From positions 1 to 26,852 of the forward strand of contig JAKISM010000011.1 of assembly GCA_021648585.1 (NCBI GenBank): a DNA stretch of 26,852 nt, read 5' to 3'. The notes below the pieces were generated by a model. The model did no database searches. It worked only from the letters and a program-made list of their open reading frames with translations, and had not been told where the DNA came from. The position numbers were made by a program, and so were the translations under genes. Every line of letters begins with the position of its first letter. The first letter of the stretch is position 1. The stretch comes from Devosiaceae bacterium. Its GTDB lineage: Bacteria > Pseudomonadota > Alphaproteobacteria > Rhizobiales > Devosiaceae. This document shows positions 1 to 8,598 of the stretch, piece by piece.

Positions 1-1587
1 AAGAAAGCTGCGCTATTTGTTGATGGTAGATATGTCCTGCAAGGCCCTGCTCAAACAGATATTAATCTAATTGAGGTTTTAGAAACATCACCCACTAAGA
101 TTGCCACATGGATTAAAGAAAATTTTAGTGAGGGAGTAAAAATTGGTTTTGATGCTTGGTTGCACACTCGAGCTGAAATTAAAAAACTAGAAAAAGAGTT
201 AGCAGGTTTTGCAAAATTGCTACCAGTTGAAAACCCTGTTGATATGGTTTGGAAAGATCGCCCTGCCCCGCCATTTGGCAATATTGAGTTTTTGGGCATT
301 GAGCGTTCGGGCAAGGTCGCCAGTGAAAAATTGGCACAACTTCAAGCAACAATCGCCAATAAGAAATGCACGGCGATTATTCTTACATTACCCGAAAATA
401 TTTGCTGGTTATTTAATATGCGAGGGCGAGATGTGCCAAATACGCCGCTTGTTCTTGCGTTCGCCATTGTGCCTGTTGTTGGCACGCCTACGCTTTATTT
501 AGAGGATAAAAACATTGGGCACGATAGTTTACTAGCGCTTGATGCGATAGCGCATTTGGCAAGTAAAGATGAATTTATAAATGATATAAATAGACTTACC
601 AAAACCAGCGCTAAAATTTGGCTTGATGAAGCTAGTGCGCCACAAAAGATTTCACAAAACATTGAAAAATCCAAAGCTGAAATATTTAATCAAGCAGATC
701 CTATTTTAGTTATGAAAGCGAAGAAAAACTCAACCGAGCTTAAAGAAATGAAACAGGCACATCTGCTTGATGGCATTGCAATGGTGAAATTCTTGTGCTG
801 GTTTGATAAATATGCAAGCTCTAATGAACTCACAGAAATTGATATTGTAAAAAGCCTAGAAAATTTTAGACGTGAAGAAAAAACTCTGGTTGATATTAGT
901 TTTGATACTATTTCTGGCGCTGGGGCAAATGGCGCGATTGTGCATTATCGAGTAAATGAAAAGTCTAATCGCAAGCTTAAAAAAGGCGAACTTATGTTGG
1001 TTGATTCTGGTGGCCAATATCTAAGCGGCACAACAGATATTACCAGAACGCTTTATACTGGCTCTGCCAGCAAGGAGCAAAAACAACGCTACACTGAAGT
1101 GCTAAAAGGTATGATAGCGCTTAGTTTGGCTCGTTTTCCAAAGGGTACGACTGGCACGCAATTAGACACTTTAGCACGGCAATATCTTTGGCAAAATGGG
1201 CTAAATTATAATCATGGTACGGGGCACGGAGTGGGTGCTTTTTTATCGGTACATGAAGGCCCTTATGGCATTTCACCTCGTGCAAATTTGGCGCTAATGG
1301 AGGGGACAATCCTTTCGAACGAACCGGGGTTTTATAAACAAGGTGAATATGGCATTCGCATTGAAAATCTGGTGCATGTTAAAGAAAGTACGATTGGAGA
1401 AAATTTTCTTGAATTTGAAACCCTCACCCTTGCTCCGATTGATAAGCGCTTAATTGAGCAAAAAATGCTAAGCAAGAGCGAGGTAAAATGGCTAAATAAT
1501 TATCATCAAATGGTTTGGGATAGGCTCTCAGAACATTTAGAAGGTGAAGCCAAAGATTGGTTAAAAAGAGCAACAAAGGCGATTTAA
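1..1587 (+). CDS. pepP: Aminopeptidase P (Xaa-Pro aminopeptidase), 5' end outside window
   Basis: This cytoplasmic metalloprotease of the M24 'pita-bread' family removes an N-terminal residue preceding proline. The reading frame is open from base 1, and the first codons give AALFVDGRYVLQ, a stretch typical of the N-terminal creatinase-like domain. The gene therefore starts upstream, and the TTG at 160 is not the real start. 528 codons are visible, which fits the roughly 600-residue three-domain form. Metal ligands can be read in order: Asp in LVDSGG, Asp in GTTDITRT, His in HGTGHGVG, Glu in LSNEPGFY and Glu in GIRIENLVHV. A C-terminal M24_C extension (FLEFETLTLAPID onward) follows. The gene converges on the NOX-like gene with a 24-bp gap in which I see no clear terminator hairpin. 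Confidence 0.95.
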   Translation, partial: KKAALFVDGRYVLQGPAQTDINLIEVLETSPTKIATWIKENFSEGVKIGFDAWLHTRAEIKKLEKELAGFAKLLPVENPVDMVWKDRPAPPFGNIEFLGIERSGKVASEKLAQLQATIANKKCTAIILTLPENICWLFNMRGRDVPNTPLVLAFAIVPVVGTPTLYLEDKNIGHDSLLALDAIAHLASKDEFINDINRLTKTSAKIWLDEASAPQKISQNIEKSKAEIFNQADPILVMKAKKNSTELKEMKQAHLLDGIAMVKFLCWFDKYASSNELTEIDIVKSLENFRREEKTLVDISFDTISGAGANGAIVHYRVNEKSNRKLKKGELMLVDSGGQYLSGTTDITRTLYTGSASKEQKQRYTEVLKGMIALSLARFPKGTTGTQLDTLARQYLWQNGLNYNHGTGHGVGAFLSVHEGPYGISPRANLALMEGTILSNEPGFYKQGEYGIRIENLVHVKESTIGENFLEFETLTLAPIDKRLIEQKMLSKSEVKWLNNYHQMVWDRLSEHLEGEAKDWLKRATKAI

Positions 1588-1611
1588 CTAACCTTTGCCG
1601 CCCTAAAATTT

Positions 1612-2877
1612 CTATCTGAATTCAAATGCTTCATGGTGTAATTGTTTGGCTTTCACGCCAGATTTCTTTAGCACTTCTGATAGCCCCTTAATCATTAGCT
1701 TAGGGCCACAAAGGAAATATTCTGCATCTGCTAATTCAAAATCAATTGCACCTTTAATAGCTTCAAGCGTTGCAAATTCTTTATTACATGATTGTAATAA
1801 TACCAAATTGCGGTTTTCTGCCTTGTTAAATTTTTTTTCAAATTCCTTAAGAAAAAACGCTTGATCAACTTCTTGAACACAATATAGCAATGTGATATTT
1901 CTATCATCATTCATATCCATTTCACGCATAGCGCTTAAGAATGGCGTAATTCCAACCCCGCCAGCAACCCAAACTTGATTGCGGTTTTTGGTTTCCATAT
2001 CAAAACGCCCATAAGGGCCTTCAATTTTTGCACTACAGCCAGATTTCAACTCATCACGAATTTTACGAGTGTAATCGCCCAAAACTTTCGTAGTGAAGTG
2101 CAATTTTTCATTCGAAGGCGCACTTGAAATAGTGAATGGATGCGCTTCACGAAAACCTTTTTGATTTAATTTAATAAAACCAAACTGCCCTGATTTGAAA
2201 TCAAGTTTTTTACCATCAACAGAGCTAAAAACAAGCTCTGTTGCCCTTTCAAGGCGATTAACCTCATCAAGCTGATAGGTAATCGCCCCTCTATTTCGTG
2301 CAATTTGGCGATAAATATATGCAACTATGCCTATAATTCCTACAAAGAATAAGAATATGCCAGAAGCTGATTTTCCATCATAAAGCTGCGTAGGGCTAAG
2401 CAAAAAGTGAAAAGTTATCATAGCAAATAACACACCCATAAGCTGGTGCGGCTTTATCCAGATATGATATGGGATTTTGCGATTTAGTGAAATTACAATC
2501 ATAAGAATAAGTAAAATCATAGAAATCATGCCAACTGGACCTGCTGGAACATCAGCCCATTTTGCAAATCCCTCAGCAGGCAAACGATCAACCAACTCCA
2601 GTTTTGGAATGGCAAAAAAGTGTGCCAACATTAATAACAATACCGCCACACCAATAAATTTATGGTTTTGATACATTCGATCTAAACCGCCAAAACTACT
2701 CTCTAGCCATTTAGGTCGTGCCGCCAAAACAATTGCCCAAGCTAACAATAAATATGCAACTCCGCCCAAAAATGTACCAATCAAAGCTCGACTAGTAACA
2801 TTATCAGATGGAGCGCCAAAATGCAGAAAACCAAAAACGACAAGTGAAATAAAGATATAAAGAGTGCCTTTAGACAT
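1612..2877 (-). CDS. SpNOX-like ferric reductase / NADPH oxidase-type transmembrane flavohaem protein
   Basis: The 421-residue protein has an N-terminal six-helix ferric-reductase domain (about 1-195) and a cytoplasmic FAD/NAD(P)H ferredoxin-reductase-type domain (about 200-421). Two histidine pairs, H72/H86 and H144/H157 (spacings 14 and 13), match the two-haem ligand pattern of NOX enzymes. HPFTIS (246-251) is the FAD motif, VAGGVGITP the nucleotide-binding glycine loop, FLCGP the later NAD motif, and the protein ends in an aromatic EAFEFR tail. By memory the layout and many blocks resemble Streptococcus pneumoniae SpNOX. The expected activity is transfer of electrons from NAD(P)H across the membrane to oxygen or ferric iron; which acceptor applies cannot be told. 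It starts 11 bp after the EF-hand gene with a GAGG site, so the two are probably co-transcribed. A siderophore or ferric reductase role is the main alternative. Confidence 0.88.
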   Translation of the reverse strand: MSKGTLYIFISLVVFGFLHFGAPSDNVTSRALIGTFLGGVAYLLLAWAIVLAARPKWLESSFGGLDRMYQNHKFIGVAVLLLMLAHFFAIPKLELVDRLPAEGFAKWADVPAGPVGMISMILLILMIVISLNRKIPYHIWIKPHQLMGVLFAMITFHFLLSPTQLYDGKSASGIFLFFVGIIGIVAYIYRQIARNRGAITYQLDEVNRLERATELVFSSVDGKKLDFKSGQFGFIKLNQKGFREAHPFTISSAPSNEKLHFTTKVLGDYTRKIRDELKSGCSAKIEGPYGRFDMETKNRNQVWVAGGVGITPFLSAMREMDMNDDRNITLLYCVQEVDQAFFLKEFEKKFNKAENRNLVLLQSCNKEFATLEAIKGAIDFELADAEYFLCGPKLMIKGLSEVLKKSGVKAKQLHHEAFEFR

Positions 2878-2888
2878 AAGAACCTCAC

Positions 2889-3359
2889 TTAGTTTGATTT
2901 TAATGCTGCATTAAGAGCAACATTTATTACAAATGAGCCAAAGAATTCGTCTTTGCTCAATCGACCATCTAAATCTAAGTCAGAGCGAAAAACATCAATG
3001 CTAATGCCTTGGCGGTGCTCGAGCGAAGAAACTAATCCATTTTTATTTCTATCCCAAAGGTCAAAAGTAATTCTAAGTGCTGTTTCATAAGCCTGTTTTC
3101 TACCTATTTCCTCGGCAACAACCTGCTTGCCAAAACCCCAGCTCATAAATTCTTCTTGCGTTAAATTGTTATCTTCATCAGCATCCATTGAGATAAAAAT
3201 GTTAACACCTTGCTCCTGCAATTCTGACATGGATAAAAATCCATCAGCATTCATATCAGTTGAGCTAAAAGCTAATTCATCAAGTTCATTTAACTCAGAC
3301 TGAGCAATGGCTGGTGATATTAAAGTGGATAAAAGCAGAATAGTCGCTAATTTTTTCAT
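2889..3359 (-). CDS. Exported EF-hand calcium-binding protein, four canonical loops
   Basis: This 156-residue protein has a Sec-type signal peptide (MKK, hydrophobic core, likely cleavage after AIA near residue 19). Four 12-residue EF-hand loops are visible at 35-46 (DMNADGFLSMSE), 59-70 (DADEDNNLTQEE), 103-114 (DRNKNGLVSSLE) and 127-138 (DLDLDGRLSKDE). All four have acidic or Asn ligands at positions 1, 3 and 5 and Glu at position 12, so all could bind Ca2+. No catalytic domain is seen, which points to a periplasmic calcium sensor or buffer. A GAGGAA site lies upstream of the ATG. It is the first gene of a pair with the NOX-like gene and is divergent from a MarR gene. A functional link to the oxidase is inference from position only. 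Confidence 0.9.
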   Translation of the reverse strand: MKKLATILLLSTLISPAIAQSELNELDELAFSSTDMNADGFLSMSELQEQGVNIFISMDADEDNNLTQEEFMSWGFGKQVVAEEIGRKQAYETALRITFDLWDRNKNGLVSSLEHRQGISIDVFRSDLDLDGRLSKDEFFGSFVINVALNAALKSN

Positions 3360-3391
3360 TTTATTTCCTCTATTGAATAAATACGGGTATG

Positions 3392-3438
3392 ATTAAAATT
3401 GAATAGTTTAATTTACATGGAATCTATTTACATGGAAT
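3392..3438. promoter_or_regulatory. Candidate MarR operator region: 13-bp direct repeat and a small inverted repeat
   Basis: The divergent spacer carries two exact copies of ATTTACATGGAAT at 3411-3423 and 3426-3438 (period 15). Just before them is ATTAAA-N9-TTTAAT (3392-3412), an inverted repeat of MarR-operator size. The second direct copy covers the ribosome-binding site of the MarR gene. Binding is inferred. The inverted repeat is short and AT-rich, so chance is possible. Confidence 0.4.
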
Positions 3439-3445
3439 GCTTATT

Positions 3446-3895
3446 ATGAGCAAGGAAAAAAAACTTCCCCCCTATCTAAATTCTTTGGGGCGCTTTCTTG
3501 GCTTTGCTTCAGGGGCAAGTTCTGCTTTGACGCAAAGCCACTTAGATAAATACGAATTAACATTGCAATATTGGGTTATTCTTACTGCTCTTTGGCGAGT
3601 TAATGGGCTAACCATCACGCAACTGGCACAATATTATAGGGTGCAATCACCAGCCGCATCACGTCTTATTAGCCGTATGGAGCGAGATGGTTGGGTGAAG
3701 AGAGAACATTCATCAAGAGATAAACGAGAGAGTTTTATTTTTTTAAGTGATAAAGCAAAACAGCATGAGCATCTTTTATCTCTTTATGAAGTAATAAATG
3801 AGCAATTAACCGATGGTTTTTCACAAGAAGAAATTGAGCAATTAAAAAACCTGCTCACCCGCATAGGCAATAATGCAAAAAAACACTCTACCTAA
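3446..3895 (+). CDS. MarR-family transcriptional regulator
   Basis: A winged-helix DNA-binding protein of about 149 residues. The helix-turn-helix lies in LTITQLAQYYRVQSPAASRLI, and the following wing region (SSRDKRESFIFLS) keeps the Asp-Arg pair typical of MarR proteins. There is no cysteine, so a thiol-based OhrR-type sensing mechanism is excluded. An ATG at 3437 is also in frame, but 3446 is preferred because TGGAA sits about 8 bases upstream of it. The gene is divergent from the EF-hand/NOX-like pair, so it probably controls that pair and itself. Its 3' end overlaps the end of ligA tail-to-tail by 8 bp. The ligand is unknown. Confidence 0.9.
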   Translation: MSKEKKLPPYLNSLGRFLGFASGASSALTQSHLDKYELTLQYWVILTALWRVNGLTITQLAQYYRVQSPAASRLISRMERDGWVKREHSSRDKRESFIFLSDKAKQHEHLLSLYEVINEQLTDGFSQEEIEQLKNLLTRIGNNAKKHST

Positions 3896-5987
3896 CCAAC
3901 TCCAGCCACTCATCTTCACTCAAAACCTTAACACCCAAATCTTGCGCCTTTTTAAGCTTTGAGCCAGCTTTTTCACCCGCAACCAGATAATCAGTTTTGG
4001 CAGATACCGAGCTTGAGACTTTCGCACCCATTCGCTCAGCCTGCGCCTTTGCTTCTGCTCGTGAAATTTTTTCTAATGTACCAGTAAGCACAATTATTTT
4101 GCCTGCGACTGGGCTATCATTAGAAATATTTAGCACATATGTTTGCGGCGTAACCTGCTTTAATAATTCATCTAATGCCTGTTGATTTTTTTCATTATGA
4201 AAAAACGTAATGACTGAGCGGGCAACTGTTTCACCAATGCCGTCTATTGATAATAATTGTTGATATGCCTCGCTTTTCTCATCATTTGCTGCAATTACCG
4301 CTTTTTCAAAACCTTCAAAGTTACCATAGGTTTTGGCAAACAGGGTAGCATTTGTTATTCCAACATGACGAATGCCAAGTGCAAAAATGAAGCGAGGTAG
4401 TTCTGGCTCTCTTGCCGCTTTTATCGCCTCAAATAGTTTGGTTGCGGATTTTGCTCCAAACCCTTCTTTGTTTCTTAAAGGTGTTAGGCTTTCCTTATCT
4501 CGCTCCTCAAGTGTAAAAATATCAGCCGCCTGTTTAATCAAGCCCTGCTCAAAAAACATCTCAACCTGCTTATCGCCCAATCCGTCAATATCAAGCGCAT
4601 TGCGAGAAACAAAATGTTTGAGGTTTTCTTTTGCTTGTGCGGAGCAAACCAGCCCACCAGTACATCGGCGCACAACATCAACTTGTCCTGTTTTTGCATC
4701 TATTTCACGAATTGCTTCCGATCCACAAACAGGGCATATCTTTGGAAATTCATAAAGTTTAGAATCACTTGGGCGCTTATCCTCTATCACTTTGACAATT
4801 TGCGGAATAACGTCCCCCGCCCTTTGCACAATAACACTATCACCCACTCGAATTTTTTTTCGTTCTATCTCATCTTCATTATGTAGCGTTGCATTGCTCA
4901 CCACCACGCCGCCAACAGTTACTGGCTTGAGGCGAGCAACAGGCGTAAGCGCACCAGTTCGCCCAACCTGAATATCGATCGCCTCAACTATGGTGCTAGC
5001 TTGTTCGGCTGGGAATTTATGCGCTATTGCCCAGCGTGGCGCACGTGCAACAAAGCCCCAACGTTTTTGTAAATCCAAATCATTGAGCTTATAAACCACG
5101 CCATCAATATCATAGCCAAGCGTTGCTCTTTGGCTTTCGATTTTATTATAGTGAGCAAGCATTTCATTTGCATTATTACAAAGAATAGTAAGTGGGTTTG
5201 TTGCAAACCCCCACTGCTTTAATTTTTGCATCGCTTCAATTTGCGTGCTTGTAAATTTTGAGGAGGCGAAACCCCAAGCATAGGCAAAAAACTTGAGATT
5301 GCGCCTTGCCGTAACTTTGGCATCTAATTGGCGCAAAGAGCCAGATGCTAAATTGCGTGGATTAACATAAATCTGCTCATTCTTTTCTTTAGCATCTACA
5401 TTCAATTTCTCAAATTCAGCATGATCCATATAGACTTCACCACGCACCTCAATCCTATCTGGCCAGCCCTCACCCTTTAACTTATGCGGTATATTTTTTA
5501 TGGTTTTAATATTGGCAGTAATATCTTCACCAGTTTCACCATCACCTCTTGTTGAAGCTTGCACTAAAACTCCATTTTCATAAAGTAGGTTTGCTGAAAC
5601 TCCATCAATTTTCGGCTCTGCTGTAAAGGTGAGCTTTAAGCCCTCATCATGCTTAAAAAACTTATGCCCTCGCTCAACAAAATCGCTTACATCATCGTCG
5701 TTAAAAGCATTTCCAAGCGAGAGCATCGGCACTAGATGTTTTACTTTAGAAAAACCGCTTTGCGGCAATGCGCCAACTTGATCGCTTAAACTATCTTTTC
5801 GTTTAAGAGATGGATGTTTTTTTTCAATCGCCTCATATTTACGCCTATATTCATCATATTGTGAATCAGTTATCTTTGGTAAGTCTTTGTTATAATAGTC
5901 ATTATTCGCATCGCTCAGAATTTTATGCAACCGTGAAAGCTCAATTTTTGCTTCAGCTTCACTCAAGGGTTTATGCGATTCACTCAT
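3888..5987 (-). CDS. ligA: NAD+-dependent DNA ligase LigA
   Basis: This 699-residue ligase seals nicks in replication and repair using NAD+. Domains in order: Ia (about 1-70), nucleotidyltransferase with catalytic Lys126 in EPKIDG, OB fold, a four-cysteine zinc finger (C418, C421, C442, C448), helix-hairpin-helix repeats, and a C-terminal BRCT domain (about 621-699, with LTGTLEKISR and DYLVAGEKAGSK). Length and all key residues are normal. Its ATG directly follows the recN stop codon with no base between, so it is probably translationally coupled to recN. Its last 8 bases overlap the convergent MarR gene. Confidence 0.98.
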   Translation of the reverse strand: MSESHKPLSEAEAKIELSRLHKILSDANNDYYNKDLPKITDSQYDEYRRKYEAIEKKHPSLKRKDSLSDQVGALPQSGFSKVKHLVPMLSLGNAFNDDDVSDFVERGHKFFKHDEGLKLTFTAEPKIDGVSANLLYENGVLVQASTRGDGETGEDITANIKTIKNIPHKLKGEGWPDRIEVRGEVYMDHAEFEKLNVDAKEKNEQIYVNPRNLASGSLRQLDAKVTARRNLKFFAYAWGFASSKFTSTQIEAMQKLKQWGFATNPLTILCNNANEMLAHYNKIESQRATLGYDIDGVVYKLNDLDLQKRWGFVARAPRWAIAHKFPAEQASTIVEAIDIQVGRTGALTPVARLKPVTVGGVVVSNATLHNEDEIERKKIRVGDSVIVQRAGDVIPQIVKVIEDKRPSDSKLYEFPKICPVCGSEAIREIDAKTGQVDVVRRCTGGLVCSAQAKENLKHFVSRNALDIDGLGDKQVEMFFEQGLIKQAADIFTLEERDKESLTPLRNKEGFGAKSATKLFEAIKAAREPELPRFIFALGIRHVGITNATLFAKTYGNFEGFEKAVIAANDEKSEAYQQLLSIDGIGETVARSVITFFHNEKNQQALDELLKQVTPQTYVLNISNDSPVAGKIIVLTGTLEKISRAEAKAQAERMGAKVSSSVSAKTDYLVAGEKAGSKLKKAQDLGVKVLSEDEWLELVR

Positions 5988-7646
5988 CTAATTTTGCTCT
6001 AACAGATGCATTGCGGCCGCTCGTGCCTCATCAGAAACCTTAGCCCCTGCTAACATGCGAGCTAATTCTTCTTGGCGCTGTTTAATATTTAATTGCCTAA
6101 CATTGGTGCGCATATTTTCATCTATCATTTGTTTTTCAATTAGCAGATGAATATTTGCTCGTGCCGCAACTTGTGGTGCGTGGGTGATTGAAAAAACCTG
6201 CACATTTTGCGCTAAACGTGCCAATCGCCGCCCAATCGCATCGGCAACTGCACCGCCAACACCGCTATCAATCTCATCAAAAATTAAAACAGGGGCTGAG
6301 CCCTTTTCAGCCAACACAACTTTAAGCGCTAATAAAAACCGAGATAATTCGCCACCTGAAGCTACTTTTAATAATGGCCCTGCATTTGTTCCCGGATTAG
6401 TTTGCACGTGAAAGGCAATATTATCAAAACCAGAGAATGAGATTTTGCCCTGCTCTATTTTATGTTCAACGATAAATTTCGCCGCCCCCAATTTTAGATC
6501 TGGCAATTCTTTCCCCACCGCTTTTTCTAGCAAAGTAGAGATTTTCTGGCGCTTTTCGCTAAGTTTCGTTGCAATCCCTATATAATTATCATGCGCTTTT
6601 TTTGTAGCTTTCTTTAGCTTAGCTAACTCACTCTCGCCACTTTCAAGTTGCTTTAATTCGGCCTCATATTTTTCAAGAATTTGCGGTAATTGCTCAACAC
6701 TCACATGATGTTTTCTAGCCGTCTCACGTAAAGAAAAAAGCCGCTCTTCAATATTTTCAAGCTCATTAGGATCAAAATTCAAATCATGTTTTAGTGTTTC
6801 AAGAGCCTCACTTGTTCGATCTAGTGATAGGAGCGCAGTATCAAGCGCTTCAATTATAGGTGAGAACAGACCAGCTTCATCATTTTTCCTAGATAGTTTT
6901 CGCATCAGTGAAGCGAGTGCAGGGGCTGGTGCATTTTTCCTATGCAATATTTCATCGATATCTTTAATATCACTAGCAGCTTTTTCGAGCTGCATTAATC
7001 TTTGGCGTTGCTCGCTTAGTGCCTTGTCCTCCCCTCCCTCCAAAGCCAAATTACTAAGCTCTTCTACCACATGGCGGGCATATTCCTCATCTTGCTTGGC
7101 TTTTTCAATTTTTGCAATTTGTCTATTTAGCTTTTCTTCTAACTCGACTAGTTCCTCATGCGCTTGTTGTACCTTTAAACTCAATAGATTTAGAGCACCA
7201 AAATCATCAAGCGCTTTACGATGCGTTGCAACATCAACTAGCGCCCTATCATCATGCTGTCCGTGAATTTCTATTATTTTTGAGCCTATTTTTCGCAAAA
7301 GAGATGCAGAAACTGGCTGGTCATTAATAAAGGCACGAGTGCGCCCATCACTAAATTGCACACGCTTTAATATTAATTGTTCGCTATATTCAATCTGTGC
7401 TTCTTTAAGAATAGAAAAAGCCAAGTGATTGTCAGGCAAAAATATTTCAGCAACAACAAAGCCGCTTTGCTGCCCCTTACGTACAAGCGAAAGATCTCCC
7501 CGCCCACCTAATGCAAGAGTTAAAGCATCGAGAAGAATTGATTTACCTGCGCCCGTTTCACCGCTTAATACCGTTAATCCGCTAGATAATTCCAAATCCA
7601 AACGTTCGATTAAAACGATATTATTTATTGATAAAGCACTAAGCAT
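5988..7646 (-). CDS. recN: DNA repair protein RecN
   Basis: This SMC-like ATPase of 552 residues acts in double-strand break repair. Walker A GETGAGKS is at 29-36, a long coiled-coil-rich centre spans about 155-380, the ABC signature SGGELSR is at 430-436, Walker B VLIFDEID at 453-460, and the switch histidine lies in ITHAPQVAA (H489). The length is typical. It follows bamD by 17 bp with an AGGT-type site upstream of its ATG and abuts ligA, forming a bamD-recN-ligA unit known from alphaproteobacteria. Confidence 0.97.
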   Translation of the reverse strand: MLSALSINNIVLIERLDLELSSGLTVLSGETGAGKSILLDALTLALGGRGDLSLVRKGQQSGFVVAEIFLPDNHLAFSILKEAQIEYSEQLILKRVQFSDGRTRAFINDQPVSASLLRKIGSKIIEIHGQHDDRALVDVATHRKALDDFGALNLLSLKVQQAHEELVELEEKLNRQIAKIEKAKQDEEYARHVVEELSNLALEGGEDKALSEQRQRLMQLEKAASDIKDIDEILHRKNAPAPALASLMRKLSRKNDEAGLFSPIIEALDTALLSLDRTSEALETLKHDLNFDPNELENIEERLFSLRETARKHHVSVEQLPQILEKYEAELKQLESGESELAKLKKATKKAHDNYIGIATKLSEKRQKISTLLEKAVGKELPDLKLGAAKFIVEHKIEQGKISFSGFDNIAFHVQTNPGTNAGPLLKVASGGELSRFLLALKVVLAEKGSAPVLIFDEIDSGVGGAVADAIGRRLARLAQNVQVFSITHAPQVAARANIHLLIEKQMIDENMRTNVRQLNIKQRQEELARMLAGAKVSDEARAAAMHLLEQN

Positions 7647-7663
7647 GACTACCTAATTTAGTT

Positions 7664-8506
7664 CTAACCGTTCTGCTTGAACAGATCTGCATCTATAACT
7701 TCTGGCGTCAACCCTTGAGATTGCAACAGATTATATGCTGATTGATACCATTCGCTTGAAGAATAATTATGCCCCAAAATGGCAGCAGATGTACGAGCCT
7801 CATTTATTAGCCCAAGAGAAAGATAGCTTTCAACTAAACGAAATAAAGCCTCTTCAATGTGAGTTGATGTTTGATATTTTTGCACAACTTCTTTGAAACG
7901 ATTTATTGATGCTAGATATTTCCCATTTCCTTGATAATAACGACCAACAGACATTTCTTTGCCTGCTAACTGATCATATGCTACCCGAAGGTTCTCTCTT
8001 GCATCATCGCTATATTTTGACTTAGGATAAGTGCTAACCAATAATTGCAATGTATCGATTGCATCTTGAGCTAATTGTTGATCACGAGTTATGTCTTTAA
8101 TTTGGGCATAATAAGAAGTACCCTTCAAATATAATATATAAGCTGTTTCTTTTGAATTCGGATATAGTGCTAAATAACGATCTGCCGCCAAAATTGCATC
8201 AGAATATTTCCCTGTTCTAAAATTGGCATAAACTGTCATTAATTTAGCTTTTTCAGCAAATTCAGAAAATGGGTGCTGACGCTCTAATTTAGCCAATGAT
8301 TTTAGAGCAGTTTGGAAATATTGCCTATCCATATCATCAAGAGCGCTTTGATATAGCGTTTCTGGTGGAATAATTTCTTCTTGAGTGATTTTTGGAGGGC
8401 CAAACAAATTAAACCCAGCACAGGCACTAAGGCTAAAAATAGCCAAGGTGAGGATTACTATTCTCAATAAGCGATTTGCACTATTCATAATTATTTCTTT
8501 GCTCAC
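7664..8506 (-). CDS. bamD: Outer membrane assembly lipoprotein BamD (ComL/YfiO)
   Basis: A 280-residue lipoprotein of the BAM complex, which folds beta-barrel proteins into the outer membrane. The N-terminus has a signal sequence with lipobox LSAC (lipidated Cys29), followed by TPR-like helical repeats (for example LYQSALDDMDRQYFQTALKSL and YPKSKYSDDARENLR). The start is taken as GTG at 8506 because AGGA lies 6 bases upstream; an ATG at 8488 has a weaker site. A good promoter lies 48-75 bases upstream, so it need not depend on lpxC transcription. Confidence 0.95.
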   Translation of the reverse strand: MSKEIIMNSANRLLRIVILTLAIFSLSACAGFNLFGPPKITQEEIIPPETLYQSALDDMDRQYFQTALKSLAKLERQHPFSEFAEKAKLMTVYANFRTGKYSDAILAADRYLALYPNSKETAYILYLKGTSYYAQIKDITRDQQLAQDAIDTLQLLVSTYPKSKYSDDARENLRVAYDQLAGKEMSVGRYYQGNGKYLASINRFKEVVQKYQTSTHIEEALFRLVESYLSLGLINEARTSAAILGHNYSSSEWYQSAYNLLQSQGLTPEVIDADLFKQNG

Positions 8507-8553
8507 AAAATGTCCTGCTCTTATAAAATTTCTAAATTATCAAATTCGCTTTA

Positions 8554-8581
8554 ATTGTAAATTATCTCAAAACTGTGACAA
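8554..8581 (-). promoter_or_regulatory. Predicted sigma-70-type promoter for bamD-recN-ligA
   Basis: Reading leftward, TTGTCA (8576-8581) and TACAAT (8554-8559) are separated by 16 bases; each matches five of six consensus positions. It lies in the 92-bp lpxC-bamD spacer, otherwise featureless and with no clear terminator for lpxC. Confidence 0.55.
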
Positions 8582-8598
8582 ACAAAATAACTTTTTCT

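Noticed and set aside
160..162. TTG as the start of aminopeptidase P
   Set aside because: The frame is open to base 1 and the upstream codons match the aminopeptidase P N-terminal domain, so the gene begins outside the window.
4372..4755. Open frames opposite ligA, mfd, recN and murC
   Set aside because: They are antisense shadows of well-recognised genes, without ribosome-binding sites or family resemblance.
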